From Lentisphaeraceae bacterium (lineage in GTDB: Bacteria > Verrucomicrobiota > Kiritimatiellia > RFP12 > DVOR01), in the NCBI GenBank assembly GCA_004555175.1, contig SFJE01000033.1, positions 1 through 19,144 on the forward strand: DNA of 19,144 nucleotides, read 5' to 3'. Below are positions 1 to 7,048 of the stretch, in pieces. Positions within the stretch are counted from its first letter, which is position 1, and every line of letters begins with the position of its first letter. The position numbers were made by a program, and so were the translations under genes. The notes under the pieces are model-generated. The model did no database searches, was not told the DNA's origin, and worked only from the letters and a program-made list of their open reading frames with translations.

Positions 1-92
1 CGGGGCCTTATTACCAATAAGACGGGGTCTTGTTAGTTGCGCTCCGCCGAGCGGTTAGTTCTCTCCGCGCCGCGTGATAATCCGCGCCGCCG
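1..92. repeat. Dispersed repeat module, left copy (hairpin units plus 60 bp block)
   Basis: Positions 1-37 hold one partial and one full 22 bp hairpin unit of the AATAAG...CTTGTT type. They are followed by a unique-looking block at 33-92 that is identical, by direct reading, to 18241-18300. The module lies just downstream of the GH89 stop codon. It contains a small CGCTC/GAGCG inverted repeat but no T-run, so it is not a classical terminator. The array probably continues to the left of the window. It is called a repeat because of the second copy about 18.2 kb away. Confidence 0.85.
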
Positions 93-113
93 TTCCTTTA
101 CTTCTGCAGACCC

Positions 114-2129
114 TTACTGGCAGTTTTTGCGCAGGCGGGGGAGGTAGTATTGGCGGATAAGGCCGGACCAGATGCGAGCGGCGTAGTCAGTGATGGGTGG
201 CCCCCAGAGGGTGATGAGGCGGTAGGCGTTCTGAGCGTAGCGCTCGGCAAGGGGTTCGTTGCCTTCGGCGGCGGCACGGGCTTGGGCGAGATAGCGATCG
301 AGTCGGAAGAGGGGATGGTCCGCGAGGAGGCGGTCGGCAGCTTCCAAGGGGGCGATGGCGGCTTGGGGGTTCCCAGCGCGGAGGGCCTCTTCGGCCTCTT
401 CGCTGAGAAGGAAGGCGCGTTCGGCGAGGGCATCAGCGCGGTAGAGGGGCGAGTGTGAGAGCTCGGCCTCACATGCGAGGAAGGCTTGGCGGGCGGCGCG
501 CAGGGGGGCGGCCTCGGCGTAGACGGTGCCGCGGGTGCAGTTGGCCAGTTGCCAGGCATAGCGCGGATGGTCGGTGAAGGCGCCGTAGACGGTGGCGAGA
601 AGGCCGTCCCAGTAGTCCATCAACCGGTCGGGGCAGGCGCCATAGCGGCAAAGACTATAGTTGCGCAGCCAAGCGCGCAGGTCGAGCTCGGTATCGCGCC
701 AGGCGGCATCGGCGATGAGTTCGTAGAGGACTTCGTTGTTCTCGATGCCCTCGGGGGCGGTGCCGTAGCCCCAGAGGTTGCCGCGGTTGGCCGAGGCGAG
801 CGCCGGAAGGTGGCCATTGGCGTAGAAGGCTAGGACGCCAGTCTGCGCGCACTTGCCGCCCATATTCGGGATGGTGCTCCAAATCCACGGGCGGCCGCCA
901 AAACCGCGATGGAGCTCCCAGTTCGAGCCGTTGCGCCAGAAGTGCGCATTGTAATCATTGGCCATATCCAGGATAAGGGTCTGCGCGGGCGGGATGGCCG
1001 AGAGGAGGGCGGCAAAGCGTTCCGCGCTCCAGATGTCGCGCTGGTAGCCGAGCATCCACCCTTGCAGCACCCAGACGGCGCGAGGGTTCGCGTCGAGGAT
1101 GGCCCCGCCGACGCTCTCGCCGCAACGGCGCAGGTGCGCGGCAATCTCCGCCTCGCCGGACCACGGCAGGTGCATCTCGTTGAAGGAATCGGCCAGATAG
1201 TAGGTGCAGGGTCCGAACTCGGCCTCCCAGGCTTCGACAAAGGCCCGGCCCAACCGACGAAAGAGCGGATCCTCCGGAGAAAGGAACCAACTGTGAAAGC
1301 CCGACCACTCGGTTCGGTGTAGCGTTGCCTTGGGGTAAAGGCGCCCGAGGGCCTCGGGGACGAAGCCGGCGAAGGCGGGCACAATCGGCGTCATCCCCAG
1401 CTGCGCCATTCGGTCCATCACCGCGTGCTGCAGGCGCACGGAGCGCTCGCGCCACGCCCGGCCCAAGGGCGCATCCGGCCGCGCGCTCAAGTTACCCATT
1501 CGGAACCACGGCAGGTGCGCCGGCCCGGGAAAGGTCGCCTCAATCTCCGCGTCCATCAGCCCGGCGGCGCGCCAGACCCGCTCGGCAATCGCCTCGTTCG
1601 CCATCAGCACCAGGGCCATATCGAAACCGTGCAAGGCCATCCAGTCGAGCTCTTGCATCCAACGCGCTTCGTCCCAGAAGGCCAACGTGTAGCCAAAGGT
1701 GACCACATTGAGGTATTGCACATGGCGGTAGGGCGAACGCACCACGAAGTCTGGCCCTGGCGCAAAGGCGCGCTCGACATCAAAACGTGATCCACTCCAC
1801 GAGCAGATTCCGGCCCCCTTGCGCAAGGCGTTGGCGTAGAAGCCCTTACAGAGCGCCACGGCCGATGAACCGCGCAGGCACCGGCCATTCTCGCTGACTT
1901 CACAAATCGGGCGTCCGGCCTCCGCCTCACACGCCTGCAAGGTCAGGCTCTGTGCCACCTCCGCCCCGGCAAAACGCGCAATAACCCCGCGCGCCGCCTC
2001 CACCCACGCCGGCTCCTGCGCACAAAGTCCACACCCTAACATCACCACCAGGGCTAACAAAATCGCCCGCCGCGCAACGCGGACCAAGACGCGATGAAGC
2101 ACACCACCAGTCAAGCAGAAAGAAATCAT
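114..2129 (-). CDS. Secreted alpha-N-acetylglucosaminidase, GH89 (NAGLU-like)
   Basis: This enzyme is predicted to remove terminal alpha-linked GlcNAc from host glycans such as mucin O-glycans or glycosaminoglycans, outside the cytoplasm. The protein is 671 aa with an N-terminal hydrophobic signal segment (residues about 20-38, ending LCA before QEP). The family hallmark YLNVVTFGYTLAFWDEARW is at 139-157, followed by LDWMALHGFDMAL. Both GH89 catalytic glutamates are visible: E318 in ADSFNEM (313-319) and E466 in APEGIENNEV (458-467). PWIWSTIPNMGG (414-425) matches the conserved W...NFGG region. The ATG at 2129 is chosen over the GTG at 2132 because GGAGG (2136-2140) then sits 6 nt upstream. 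The length is slightly below the roughly 720-740 aa usual for the family. It is monocistronic with its own promoter. Function is secure at family level; the natural substrate is inferred. Confidence 0.93.
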   Translation of the reverse strand: MISFCLTGGVLHRVLVRVARRAILLALVVMLGCGLCAQEPAWVEAARGVIARFAGAEVAQSLTLQACEAEAGRPICEVSENGRCLRGSSAVALCKGFYANALRKGAGICSWSGSRFDVERAFAPGPDFVVRSPYRHVQYLNVVTFGYTLAFWDEARWMQELDWMALHGFDMALVLMANEAIAERVWRAAGLMDAEIEATFPGPAHLPWFRMGNLSARPDAPLGRAWRERSVRLQHAVMDRMAQLGMTPIVPAFAGFVPEALGRLYPKATLHRTEWSGFHSWFLSPEDPLFRRLGRAFVEAWEAEFGPCTYYLADSFNEMHLPWSGEAEIAAHLRRCGESVGGAILDANPRAVWVLQGWMLGYQRDIWSAERFAALLSAIPPAQTLILDMANDYNAHFWRNGSNWELHRGFGGRPWIWSTIPNMGGKCAQTGVLAFYANGHLPALASANRGNLWGYGTAPEGIENNEVLYELIADAAWRDTELDLRAWLRNYSLCRYGACPDRLMDYWDGLLATVYGAFTDHPRYAWQLANCTRGTVYAEAAPLRAARQAFLACEAELSHSPLYRADALAERAFLLSEEAEEALRAGNPQAAIAPLEAADRLLADHPLFRLDRYLAQARAAAEGNEPLAERYAQNAYRLITLWGPPITDYAARIWSGLIRQYYLPRLRKNCQ

Positions 2130-2155
2130 CACAGGCCTCCAGTTAAATGGAACCC

Positions 2156-2184
2156 ATTATCGGCCAGTTCCCTGCCCAAGTCAA
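2156..2184 (-). promoter_or_regulatory. Sigma70-like promoter for the GH89 gene
   Basis: On the minus strand a -35 box TTGACT (2184-2179) and a -10 box GATAAT (2161-2156) are separated by exactly 17 bp. The start point would be near 2149, giving a short leader that contains the GGAGG ribosome site before the ATG at 2129. This is one of the best consensus matches in the window. Confidence 0.75.
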
Positions 2185-2286
2185 GCAAAGAGCCCCCGCC
2201 CCACATGCCACCTGGTGCATCCGGACCTATCGAAGCCGAGGGCCAATTCTCTCCGCCCCCTCGCGCAACTTCCGCGTGAGACTGGA

Positions 2287-2336
2287 TGAATTAATAAGTC
2301 CCAGGACTTATCGCCGATAAGTGGGGGACTTATCAG
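2287..2336. repeat. Two hairpin-forming tandem units (AATAAGTCC type)
   Basis: Two adjacent units of about 22-23 bp. The first folds as ATAAGTCC-CA-GGACTTAT (8 bp stem) and the second as GATAAGT-GGGGG-ACTTATC (7 bp stem). The outer frame, AATAAG...CTTAT..GCC, resembles that of the units at 18158-18245, but the core differs and its pairing is kept. Confidence 0.7.
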
Positions 2337-2382
2337 TTGAGGCAGCCCGAGGGGCAAATCCACCTAGCCTGAGATCGAGGTC

Positions 2383-2446
2383 GTACCCCAATTGGGGTAC
2401 CGCGCATACCCCAATTACCGTACATCAAGTACCCCAATTGGGGTAC
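2383..2446. repeat. Three TACCCCAATT boxes at 23 bp intervals
   Basis: Two perfect 18 bp palindromes GTACCCCAATTGGGGTAC lie at 2383-2400 and 2429-2446. A half-preserved copy starts at 2407. The three TACCCCAATT cores begin at 2384, 2407 and 2430, exactly 23 bp apart. They could be protein operator sites on one face of the helix or another short tandem repeat of the kind seen elsewhere in the window. Confidence 0.75.
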
Positions 2447-2508
2447 CGAGCGCGCTTCGCCCGCGATAATTAAGCGGGCCTCTTAATCGTTTTCCCTGCC
2501 TGAGCTTG

Positions 2509-2559
2509 GCCTCTTCCCGGCCTCGCGTATGTGGAGGGTGACGCAAGTGGGGAAGAGGC
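2509..2559. repeat. 10 bp perfect inverted repeat
   Basis: GCCTCTTCCC at 2509-2518 is the reverse complement of GGGAAGAGGC at 2550-2559, with a 31 nt loop. It lies between two repeat arrays and has no T-run. Its role is unknown. Confidence 0.5.
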
Positions 2560-2612
2560 GCCCGGCTGAACACGCGGATATTTGTAGGACGCGCGCACGC
2601 GCGCGAAGGTCT

Positions 2613-2774
2613 CCCGGGCCTACCTCAAGTCGAACCCGGGCCTACCTCAAGTCGAACCCGGGCCTACCTCAAGGTCAACCCGGGCCTACCTCAAGGTCAA
2701 CCCGGGGCGGATCCGAGAGGCAACCCGGGCCTACCTCAAGGTCAACCCGGGGCGGATCCGAGAGGCAACCCGGG
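2613..2774. repeat. Tandem array of 22-23 bp CCCGGG units
   Basis: Seven full units each begin with CCCGGG. Two are CCCGGGCCTACCTCAAG followed by TCGAA (2613, 2635). Three are the GTCAA-ending variant (2657, 2679, 2724). Two are a 23 bp variant beginning CCCGGGGCGGATCCGAG (2701, 2746). An eighth partial unit starts at 2769. The alternating order of the last units suggests duplication of a two-unit block. An open frame at 2529-2795 crosses the array, but its protein is only repeat-encoded peptide, so it is not called a gene. Confidence 0.9.
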
Positions 2775-2824
2775 CGCGTTTTTTGCCCCCCGTGAAACTT
2801 TTTTACCGAATGTGCATTTTTTGC

Positions 2825-2854
2825 TTGCATTTATCAATTGGGAAATGCTATAAT
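2825..2854 (+). promoter_or_regulatory. Promoter of the tRNA pair
   Basis: A consensus -10 TATAAT (2849-2854) is preceded by an extended TG (TGC) and, after an 18 bp spacer, by a -35-like TTGCAT (2825-2830). Transcription would start near 2861, about 20 nt before tRNA-Phe. Confidence 0.75.
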
Positions 2855-2880
2855 GCGCCTCGTTTTCGGACACCTTGTCT

Positions 2881-2956
2881 GGCGAGGTAGCTCAGTTGGT
2901 AGAGCAGCGGACTGAAAATTCGCGTGTCGTCGGTTCGATCCCGACCCTTGCCACCA
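2881..2956 (+). tRNA. tRNA-Phe (GAA)
   Basis: A complete 76 nt cloverleaf. The acceptor GGCGAGG pairs with CCTTGCC, the D arm contains AGCTCAGTTGGTAGAGCA, and the anticodon stem GCGGA/TTCGC encloses the loop CTGAAAA (anticodon GAA). The T arm is GTCGG-TTCGATC-CCGAC. The terminal CCA is encoded (2954-2956). It is followed after 2 nt by tRNA-Glu. Confidence 0.95.
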
Positions 2957-2958
2957 TT

Positions 2959-3033
2959 GCCCCCATCGTCTATCGGTTAGGACACGGGCTTTTCATGCCT
3001 GTAAGAGGAGTTCGACTCTCCTTGGGGGTGCCA
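2959..3033 (+). tRNA. tRNA-Glu (TTC)
   Basis: A 75 nt cloverleaf. The acceptor GCCCCCA pairs with TGGGGGT, the anticodon stem CGGGC/GCCTG holds the loop TTTTCAT (anticodon TTC), and the T arm is GAGGA-GTTCGAC-TCTCC. The CCA is encoded (3031-3033). It is co-transcribed with tRNA-Phe. Glutamate from this family of tRNAs is not used by GluQ, which charges tRNA-Asp, so the proximity to gluQ is only neighbourhood. Confidence 0.95.
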
Positions 3034-3080
3034 TTCTTCACAAGGCGCCTGACCTCAAAGAGCGGCCTTCGGGCCATCCA

Positions 3081-3115
3081 ACGCGGCGAGCATTGCTCGG
3101 CGCGTCTTTCTTTTT
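3081..3115 (+). terminator. Intrinsic terminator of the tRNA operon
   Basis: ACGCGGCGAGC and GCTCGGCGCGT pair around an ATT loop (11 positions, one G.G mismatch). CTTTCTTTTT follows directly. It is well placed to end the tRNA transcript before the next promoter. Confidence 0.75.
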
Positions 3116-3116
3116 A

Positions 3117-3125
3117 TGGTATGAT
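3117..3125 (+). promoter_or_regulatory. Extended -10 promoter element before the 3160 gene
   Basis: TGG followed by TATGAT (3120-3125) forms an extended -10. No good -35 is seen. The start point near 3132 gives a leader of about 28 nt that contains the AAGGAG ribosome site of the gene at 3160. Confidence 0.45.
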
Positions 3126-3159
3126 AGCGCCCAAACACCGCCCCTTGAAGGAGAATGCG

Positions 3160-3531
3160 ATGGCTACACTGCAAGAAGAAACGGATGCCTATCTCAAGCA
3201 GATTCGGAAGACGATCAAGGCTTCGCAAGCCCTGATTGAGCAGGCGCAATTGCGCATTGACGAGACCGATCGGCTCTTGGAGCAGCAGGGGCTGACGCGC
3301 GAACAGGTGCGCAACCTCACCTTCACCGATGAGCAAAAGGCCGTGGTCAATGCCGAACTGGAGCGGCGCGGTCTGGCTCCGCTCGACTTCACCGAGCCCG
3401 AGGTGGGCCACCCCATCACCCACACCCCTATCCGCGAGCCCGGCCAGCCCCTCGCCCCGGAGGACCTCGCTGGCGATGCCGAAAACCGCCGCCGGAAGTT
3501 CTCGGCCATGATGGGGACGATTCGGCTGTAA
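3160..3531 (+). CDS. Hypothetical small protein, charged and partly coiled-coil
   Basis: A 123 aa soluble protein, not recognised. The start at ATG 3160 is supported by AAGGAG (3148-3153) with a 6 nt spacer; the frame is open further upstream, but only across the tRNAs. The first 45 residues (TLQEETDAYLKQIRKTIKASQ and onward) have heptad-like hydrophobic spacing and high charge, suggesting a helical or coiled-coil segment. The C-terminal half is proline-rich (HPITHTPIREPGQPLAPEDL) and looks disordered. There are no cysteines, membrane segments or enzyme motifs. It has its own promoter directly after the tRNA terminator and is followed by another uncharacterised helical protein in the same orientation. 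Confidence 0.75.
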   Translation: MATLQEETDAYLKQIRKTIKASQALIEQAQLRIDETDRLLEQQGLTREQVRNLTFTDEQKAVVNAELERRGLAPLDFTEPEVGHPITHTPIREPGQPLAPEDLAGDAENRRRKFSAMMGTIRL

Positions 3532-3624
3532 GTGGATAGCAAACAGCTGTCAGCTAGCGAGCGCAGCGAGCATCTGTTGTAACCTTTCGCCGGGGTGTGC
3601 GTAAAGAAAGGGAAAGGAGTCGCG

Positions 3625-4233
3625 ATGGATAGGTTGGAAAGCACAACGCTTGCGCGGGCCACCGTTACACAGACGGCGGCTGATGTGCGTGCCGCGGCGG
3701 TGGTGCCAATGGCAACGCCGCAACCTTCGCTCTCGGTGACGACGGCCTTTCGGACCATAGAAGTGCCAATCGGGCCAGGGGGTGACCCGGCGTTGGCCGT
3801 GGAGATTGCCAAGCTCATTGTCCTCACCGACCTGATGCGCGAAACGCCCGAGGAACGCGAGAAGCGTCTGCGCGAGAGCGAGCGTCAGCAGGCGCTGCGC
3901 CAACGCGAACAGCAGTCGGCGCGCGAAGAACTGAAGCGGCGGCTCGGAGAGACCCTAGAGGCCCTCCGGGAGGAAACGGTGGCGGCCGAGCGCGTGCGCG
4001 AGCGGGTCTGCGAGATCCTCGGCGCGCTAGATGATGGGGTCTGGCGACTCGTGGCCGGGCACATCACGCGCGTGGCCGATGCCCAGCAGGTGCGCAATGT
4101 GGTGCAAGCGTGGCAGTGCGAAAGTCTGGAAGAAGCCCTCGCGCGCTCACACGGCGAAGCCCTCTGGCAATTGGCCGAAGCCACCCTCAACGCCCTCGGC
4201 GAAGATGCAACCGAGACCGTTATTCGCGCATAA
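3625..4233 (+). CDS. Hypothetical protein with long central coiled coil
   Basis: A 202 aa protein, not recognised. ATG 3625 is chosen because AAAGGAG (3613-3619) lies 5 nt upstream; an earlier in-frame ATG at 3595 lacks a ribosome site. Residues 1-65 are low in charge and alanine/threonine rich. Residues about 75-130 (MRETPEEREKRLRESERQQ onward) are dominated by E, R, Q and K with leucine spacing typical of a coiled coil. The C-terminal 70 residues look helical and globular. There is no signal peptide or membrane segment. It lies 93 bp after the other hypothetical gene; the two may be co-transcribed. Confidence 0.75.
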   Translation: MDRLESTTLARATVTQTAADVRAAAVVPMATPQPSLSVTTAFRTIEVPIGPGGDPALAVEIAKLIVLTDLMRETPEEREKRLRESERQQALRQREQQSAREELKRRLGETLEALREETVAAERVRERVCEILGALDDGVWRLVAGHITRVADAQQVRNVVQAWQCESLEEALARSHGEALWQLAEATLNALGEDATETVIRA

Positions 4234-4242
4234 GGGTACTCG

Positions 4243-4294
4243 CTTCGCTCGGCCTCCACCGTGTTGGCATAGCGCCTTCGCTTCGCTCGGCCTT
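4243..4294. repeat. Two direct copies of a TTCGCTTCGCTCGGCC-type repeat
   Basis: TCGCTTCGCTCGGCC occurs twice, about 33 bp apart, in the 170 bp gap before the citrate synthase gene. The reverse complement GGCCGAGCGAAGCGAG recurs at about 13664-13679. Related sequences (GAGCGCAGCGAGC, GCTCGCTACGCTCG) occur at about 3558-3572 and 8003-8019. This is a small dispersed intergenic repeat family. Confidence 0.6.
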
Positions 4295-4357
4295 CACGCG
4301 CCCTCAGGCGCCCGGCGCAGATTTCTTGCTTGCGCGCACGCGAGCGGTGTGGTAAGG

Positions 4358-4386
4358 TTTAGAGCTTGTTTTCTTAAGTGTATAGT
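4358..4386 (+). promoter_or_regulatory. Possible promoter for citrate synthase
   Basis: TTTAGA (4358-4363) and TATAGT (4381-4386) are separated by 17 bp. The predicted start point would leave only about 10 nt of leader before the ATG at 4404. An overlapping TATAAA (4386-4391) is an alternative -10 that would put the start even closer to the ATG. The assignment is weak. Confidence 0.35.
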
Positions 4387-4403
4387 ATAAAGGACGCACG
4401 CTG

Positions 4404-5798
4404 ATGGTTTCACGGAACAAGAGAGACAACCCGCCGCTGGCCCAGGACCCGATTCTCACCGCCTCCCTGTTGGGGCGCTATGAGGAGCAGGCCCGAGGGT
4501 GCGCGCAGATTGATCCGCAGCTCTACCGGAAGTATAACGTCAAGCGCGGGCTGCGCAACGAGGATGGGTCGGGCGTGCTGGTGGGGCTCACGCGCGTGGG
4601 GTCGGTGCACGGCTACGTGGTCTCGGAAAACGAGATTGTGCCGGTGGAGGGCGTGCAGTTCTTCCGCGGGATTGACGTGCAGGACCTGGTGCGCGGCTTC
4701 CAGAAGGAGAAGCGTTTCGGCTTTGAGGAGACCGCCTACCTGCTGCTCTTCGGGCGGTTGCCCACGACTGCGGAGCTCGCCGAGTGGGGCGAGGTGCTCG
4801 ATTCCAAGCGCGCGCTCCCCTACCCGCTCTTGGAGAAGATTATCCGCGAGCCGAGCCGCGATATTATGAACTCGCTCGCGCGCTCGACCCTGGCAGCCTA
4901 TAGCGATGACGAGACGCCTGATGCAATTGACATCTCCTCGGTCCTGCGCCAGAGCATTGAACTGGTGGCGCGCTTCTCGGCAATGGCCGCCTACGCCTAC
5001 CAGGCCAAGATGCACTACTACCACGGCGAATCGCTCTTTGTGCGCAACCCGATGCCCGGCAAGTCAACCGCCGAAAACTTCCTGATGATGATGCGCGAGG
5101 ATGCGGCCTACACGCCGCTCGAGGCCGAATTGCTCGACCTCTGCCTCGTCCTCCACGCCGAGCACGGCGGTGGTAATAACTCGGCCTTCACCACCCACGT
5201 GGTCACCTCCGCCGCCACCGACACCTACTCGGCCATTGCCGCAGCCACGCTCTCGCTCAAGGGCCCCAAGCACGGCGGCGCCAACCTGCGCGTGATGCAC
5301 CAGATGGACGAAATCAAGGACGCCTTGGCCGACTGGACCGACGAGGGCGCCATCGCCGATTACCTACGCAAGATCCTCCGCAAGGAGGCGGGCGACGGCT
5401 CGGGCCTCATCTACGGCCTCGGTCACGCCGTCTACACCCTCTCCGACCCGCGTGCCGTGCTCCTGAAGGAGAAGGCCCGCGAGTTGGCCGAGAGCAAGGA
5501 CCGGATGGACGAGTTCCGCCTCTATGAGGCCATCGACCGCCTCGGTCCGCAGGTCTTCAACGAGAACCGCGAGAAGAAGAAAGAGCTCTGCGCGAATGTC
5601 GACTTCTACTCGGGCTTCGTCTACGATATGCTGAATATCCCGATGGACCTCTACACGCCGCTCTTCGCCATCTCCCGCGTGGTCGGCTGGTGCGCCCACC
5701 GCCTCGAGGAGCTCGTCAACGGCGGCCCGATCGTCCGCCCGGCCTTCAAGGCCGTCAGCGGCTATCACCTGCCCTACCACGCACTCGCCGAGCGCTAA
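4404..5798 (+). CDS. gltA: Citrate synthase
   Basis: It condenses acetyl-CoA with oxaloacetate to give citrate in the cytoplasm. The protein is 464 aa, in the usual range. The catalytic triad is visible: H254 in LVLHAEHGG (248-256), H341 in GLGHAVYTLSDPRA (338-351) and D400 in NVDFYSG (398-404). The substrate-binding GPKHGGAN is at 287-294, and FRGIDVQDL near the N-terminus (87-95) matches the family FRGxxxxxL segment. The overall sequence style is like the citrate synthases of anaerobic Clostridia and related phyla. The start is at ATG 4404, with a modest AAAGGA about 9-10 nt upstream. It is the first gene of the plus-strand run. A methylcitrate synthase role cannot be excluded from sequence. 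Confidence 0.93.
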   Translation: MVSRNKRDNPPLAQDPILTASLLGRYEEQARGCAQIDPQLYRKYNVKRGLRNEDGSGVLVGLTRVGSVHGYVVSENEIVPVEGVQFFRGIDVQDLVRGFQKEKRFGFEETAYLLLFGRLPTTAELAEWGEVLDSKRALPYPLLEKIIREPSRDIMNSLARSTLAAYSDDETPDAIDISSVLRQSIELVARFSAMAAYAYQAKMHYYHGESLFVRNPMPGKSTAENFLMMMREDAAYTPLEAELLDLCLVLHAEHGGGNNSAFTTHVVTSAATDTYSAIAAATLSLKGPKHGGANLRVMHQMDEIKDALADWTDEGAIADYLRKILRKEAGDGSGLIYGLGHAVYTLSDPRAVLLKEKARELAESKDRMDEFRLYEAIDRLGPQVFNENREKKKELCANVDFYSGFVYDMLNIPMDLYTPLFAISRVVGWCAHRLEELVNGGPIVRPAFKAVSGYHLPYHALAER

Positions 5799-5802
5799 CG
5801 CG

Positions 5803-5996
5803 CAGTTGACAGTGAACAGTCGACAGTCGACAGGACGCGTGCCGCGACGGATCTGCAAGCGGTCTAACCGTCGCCACACTGTCCGAATGCCCAATTGAAC
5901 ACTTTGTAATGTCCAAGTCCCACCCCCATTCCTCCACCTCCCCCACGCCACCTTGCGCAGAAGGGCCCCTGTCGACTGTCGACTGTCGACTGACGA
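5803..5996. repeat. Heptamer element A: inverted heptad arms around a 133 nt core
   Basis: The left arm is four tandem 7-mers (CAGTTGA, CAGTGAA, CAGTCGA, CAGTCGA; 5803-5830). The right arm is CTGTCGA three times and CTGACGA once (5969-5996). An 18 bp perfect inverted repeat, CAGTCGACAGTCGACAGG at 5817-5834 with its complement at 5968-5985, joins them. The right arm lies inside the predicted N-terminus of the epimerase. Similar elements occur at 8027-8112 and 11566-11712. Confidence 0.85.
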
Positions 5997-7048
5997 CTTC
6001 CGCGCCCATCCTCGTGACCGGTGGGAGCGGGTTCCTGGGGATTAACCTGATCCGCTGGCTGCTTGCGCACGGGGCGCAGGAGGTGCGCTCGCTGGATTTG
6101 GTGCGCTTCGACTATCCCGAGGCGGCCGATGGGCGCGTCAAGCCCGTGGTGGGGGATGTGCGAGACCGCGAGGCGGTGCGCGCGCTCGTAGCGGGGTGCG
6201 CGGCGGTCATCCACTGCGCGGCCGCACTGCCCCTCTGCTCGGAGGAGGAGATTCGCTCGACCGATGTCGATGGCGCGCGGGTCGTGGCCGAGGAGGCCCT
6301 TGCCGCCGGCGTGGCGCGCTTTGTCTACATCTCGTCCACCGCAGTCTACGGCATCCCCGACCACCACCCCATCACCGAGGGTGACCGCCTGGAGGGCGTG
6401 GGGCCCTATGGCGAAAGCAAGATTATCGCCGAGAGCATCGTCCGCGGGCTCGATAGCGATGCCTTCGCCGTCACCATCCTGCGGCCCAAGAGCTTCGTAG
6501 GTCCCGAGCGGTTGGGGGTCTTCGCCCTGCTTTACGACTGGGCCTACACCGGCCACGGCTTCCCGATGATTGGCCGGGGCGACAACCGCTACCAGCTGCT
6601 CGACGTAGAGGACCTGTGCGATGCGATTGGCCTGGCGCTCACCTCGACCGACCTCGCCGCCGTGCGCGACATCTACAATGTCGGCGCGCGCGACTTCGCT
6701 ACCATGCGCGAGGATTGGCAGGCGGTGCTCGATGCCGCCGGATACGGCAAGCGCGTCCGTGCAACCCCGGCCAAGTTGGTGATTGGCGTGCTGCGCGTGC
6801 TCGAGGCGCTCCATCTCTCGCCGCTCTATCGCTGGGTCTACGAGACCGCGCCGCAGGATAGCTTCGTGAGCGTGGAGAAGCTCTGCACGCGCCTGGGCTG
6901 GCAGCCCAAGTTCTCCAACCGCCAGGCCCTCCTGCGCAATTACGCCTGGTATGTGGCGAATATCGACCGCTTCCGCGGGCAGAGCGGCAAGACCCATCGC
7001 GTGCCCTGGAAGCAGGGCCTGCTCGCGCTCGCCAAGAGGTGCTTCTAA
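5909..7048 (+). CDS. NAD-dependent epimerase/dehydratase (extended SDR)
   Basis: A cytosolic Rossmann-fold enzyme, probably acting on a nucleotide sugar or a sterol-like substrate. It has 379 aa from the ATG at 5909. The NAD-binding glycine motif is TGGSGFLG (37-44), the active-site region is SSTAVYG (142-148), and the catalytic pair is Y167/K171 in YGESK. The ATG at 5909 has no ribosome site. Residues 21-29 are encoded by the right arm of heptamer element A, and the first 32 residues are Ser/Pro-rich and unlike the family, which normally begins a few residues before ILVTGG. No other ATG is in frame before the fold, so either this extension is real or a non-ATG start is used. The stop overlaps the tsaB start (TAATG), so the two are translationally coupled. 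The exact substrate cannot be assigned. Confidence 0.85.
   Translation: MSKSHPHSSTSPTPPCAEGPLSTVDCRLTTSAPILVTGGSGFLGINLIRWLLAHGAQEVRSLDLVRFDYPEAADGRVKPVVGDVRDREAVRALVAGCAAVIHCAAALPLCSEEEIRSTDVDGARVVAEEALAAGVARFVYISSTAVYGIPDHHPITEGDRLEGVGPYGESKIIAESIVRGLDSDAFAVTILRPKSFVGPERLGVFALLYDWAYTGHGFPMIGRGDNRYQLLDVEDLCDAIGLALTSTDLAAVRDIYNVGARDFATMREDWQAVLDAAGYGKRVRATPAKLVIGVLRVLEALHLSPLYRWVYETAPQDSFVSVEKLCTRLGWQPKFSNRQALLRNYAWYVANIDRFRGQSGKTHRVPWKQGLLALAKRCF

Larger units (their letters stand above)
2133..2824. other. Long non-coding region rich in short repeats
   Basis: No credible gene is seen between the GH89 start and the tRNA promoter. The region holds the GH89 promoter, the hairpin units at 2287-2336, the TACCCCAATT boxes, an ATTAAG/CTTAAT stem at 2469-2487 followed by a short T-run, the 10 bp inverted repeat and the CCCGGG array. 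Open frames here lack ribosome sites and read through repeats. Confidence 0.7.

Noticed and set aside
2469..2494. Intrinsic terminator from the ATTAAG/CTTAAT stem followed by TTTT
   Set aside because: The stem is short and AT-rich, and no gene lies directly upstream on either strand that would need it.
2613..2774. CRISPR array
   Set aside because: Units are directly adjacent 22-23 bp repeats without unique spacers, and no cas genes are present.
2529..2795. Open frame encoding an 88 aa repetitive peptide
   Set aside because: It is created by the 22-23 bp CCCGGG array, has no ribosome site and encodes only repeat-derived residues.
5803..5996. Insertion sequence remnant
   Set aside because: The inverted arms are heptamer tandem repeats, there is no transposase, and no target-site duplication could be seen.
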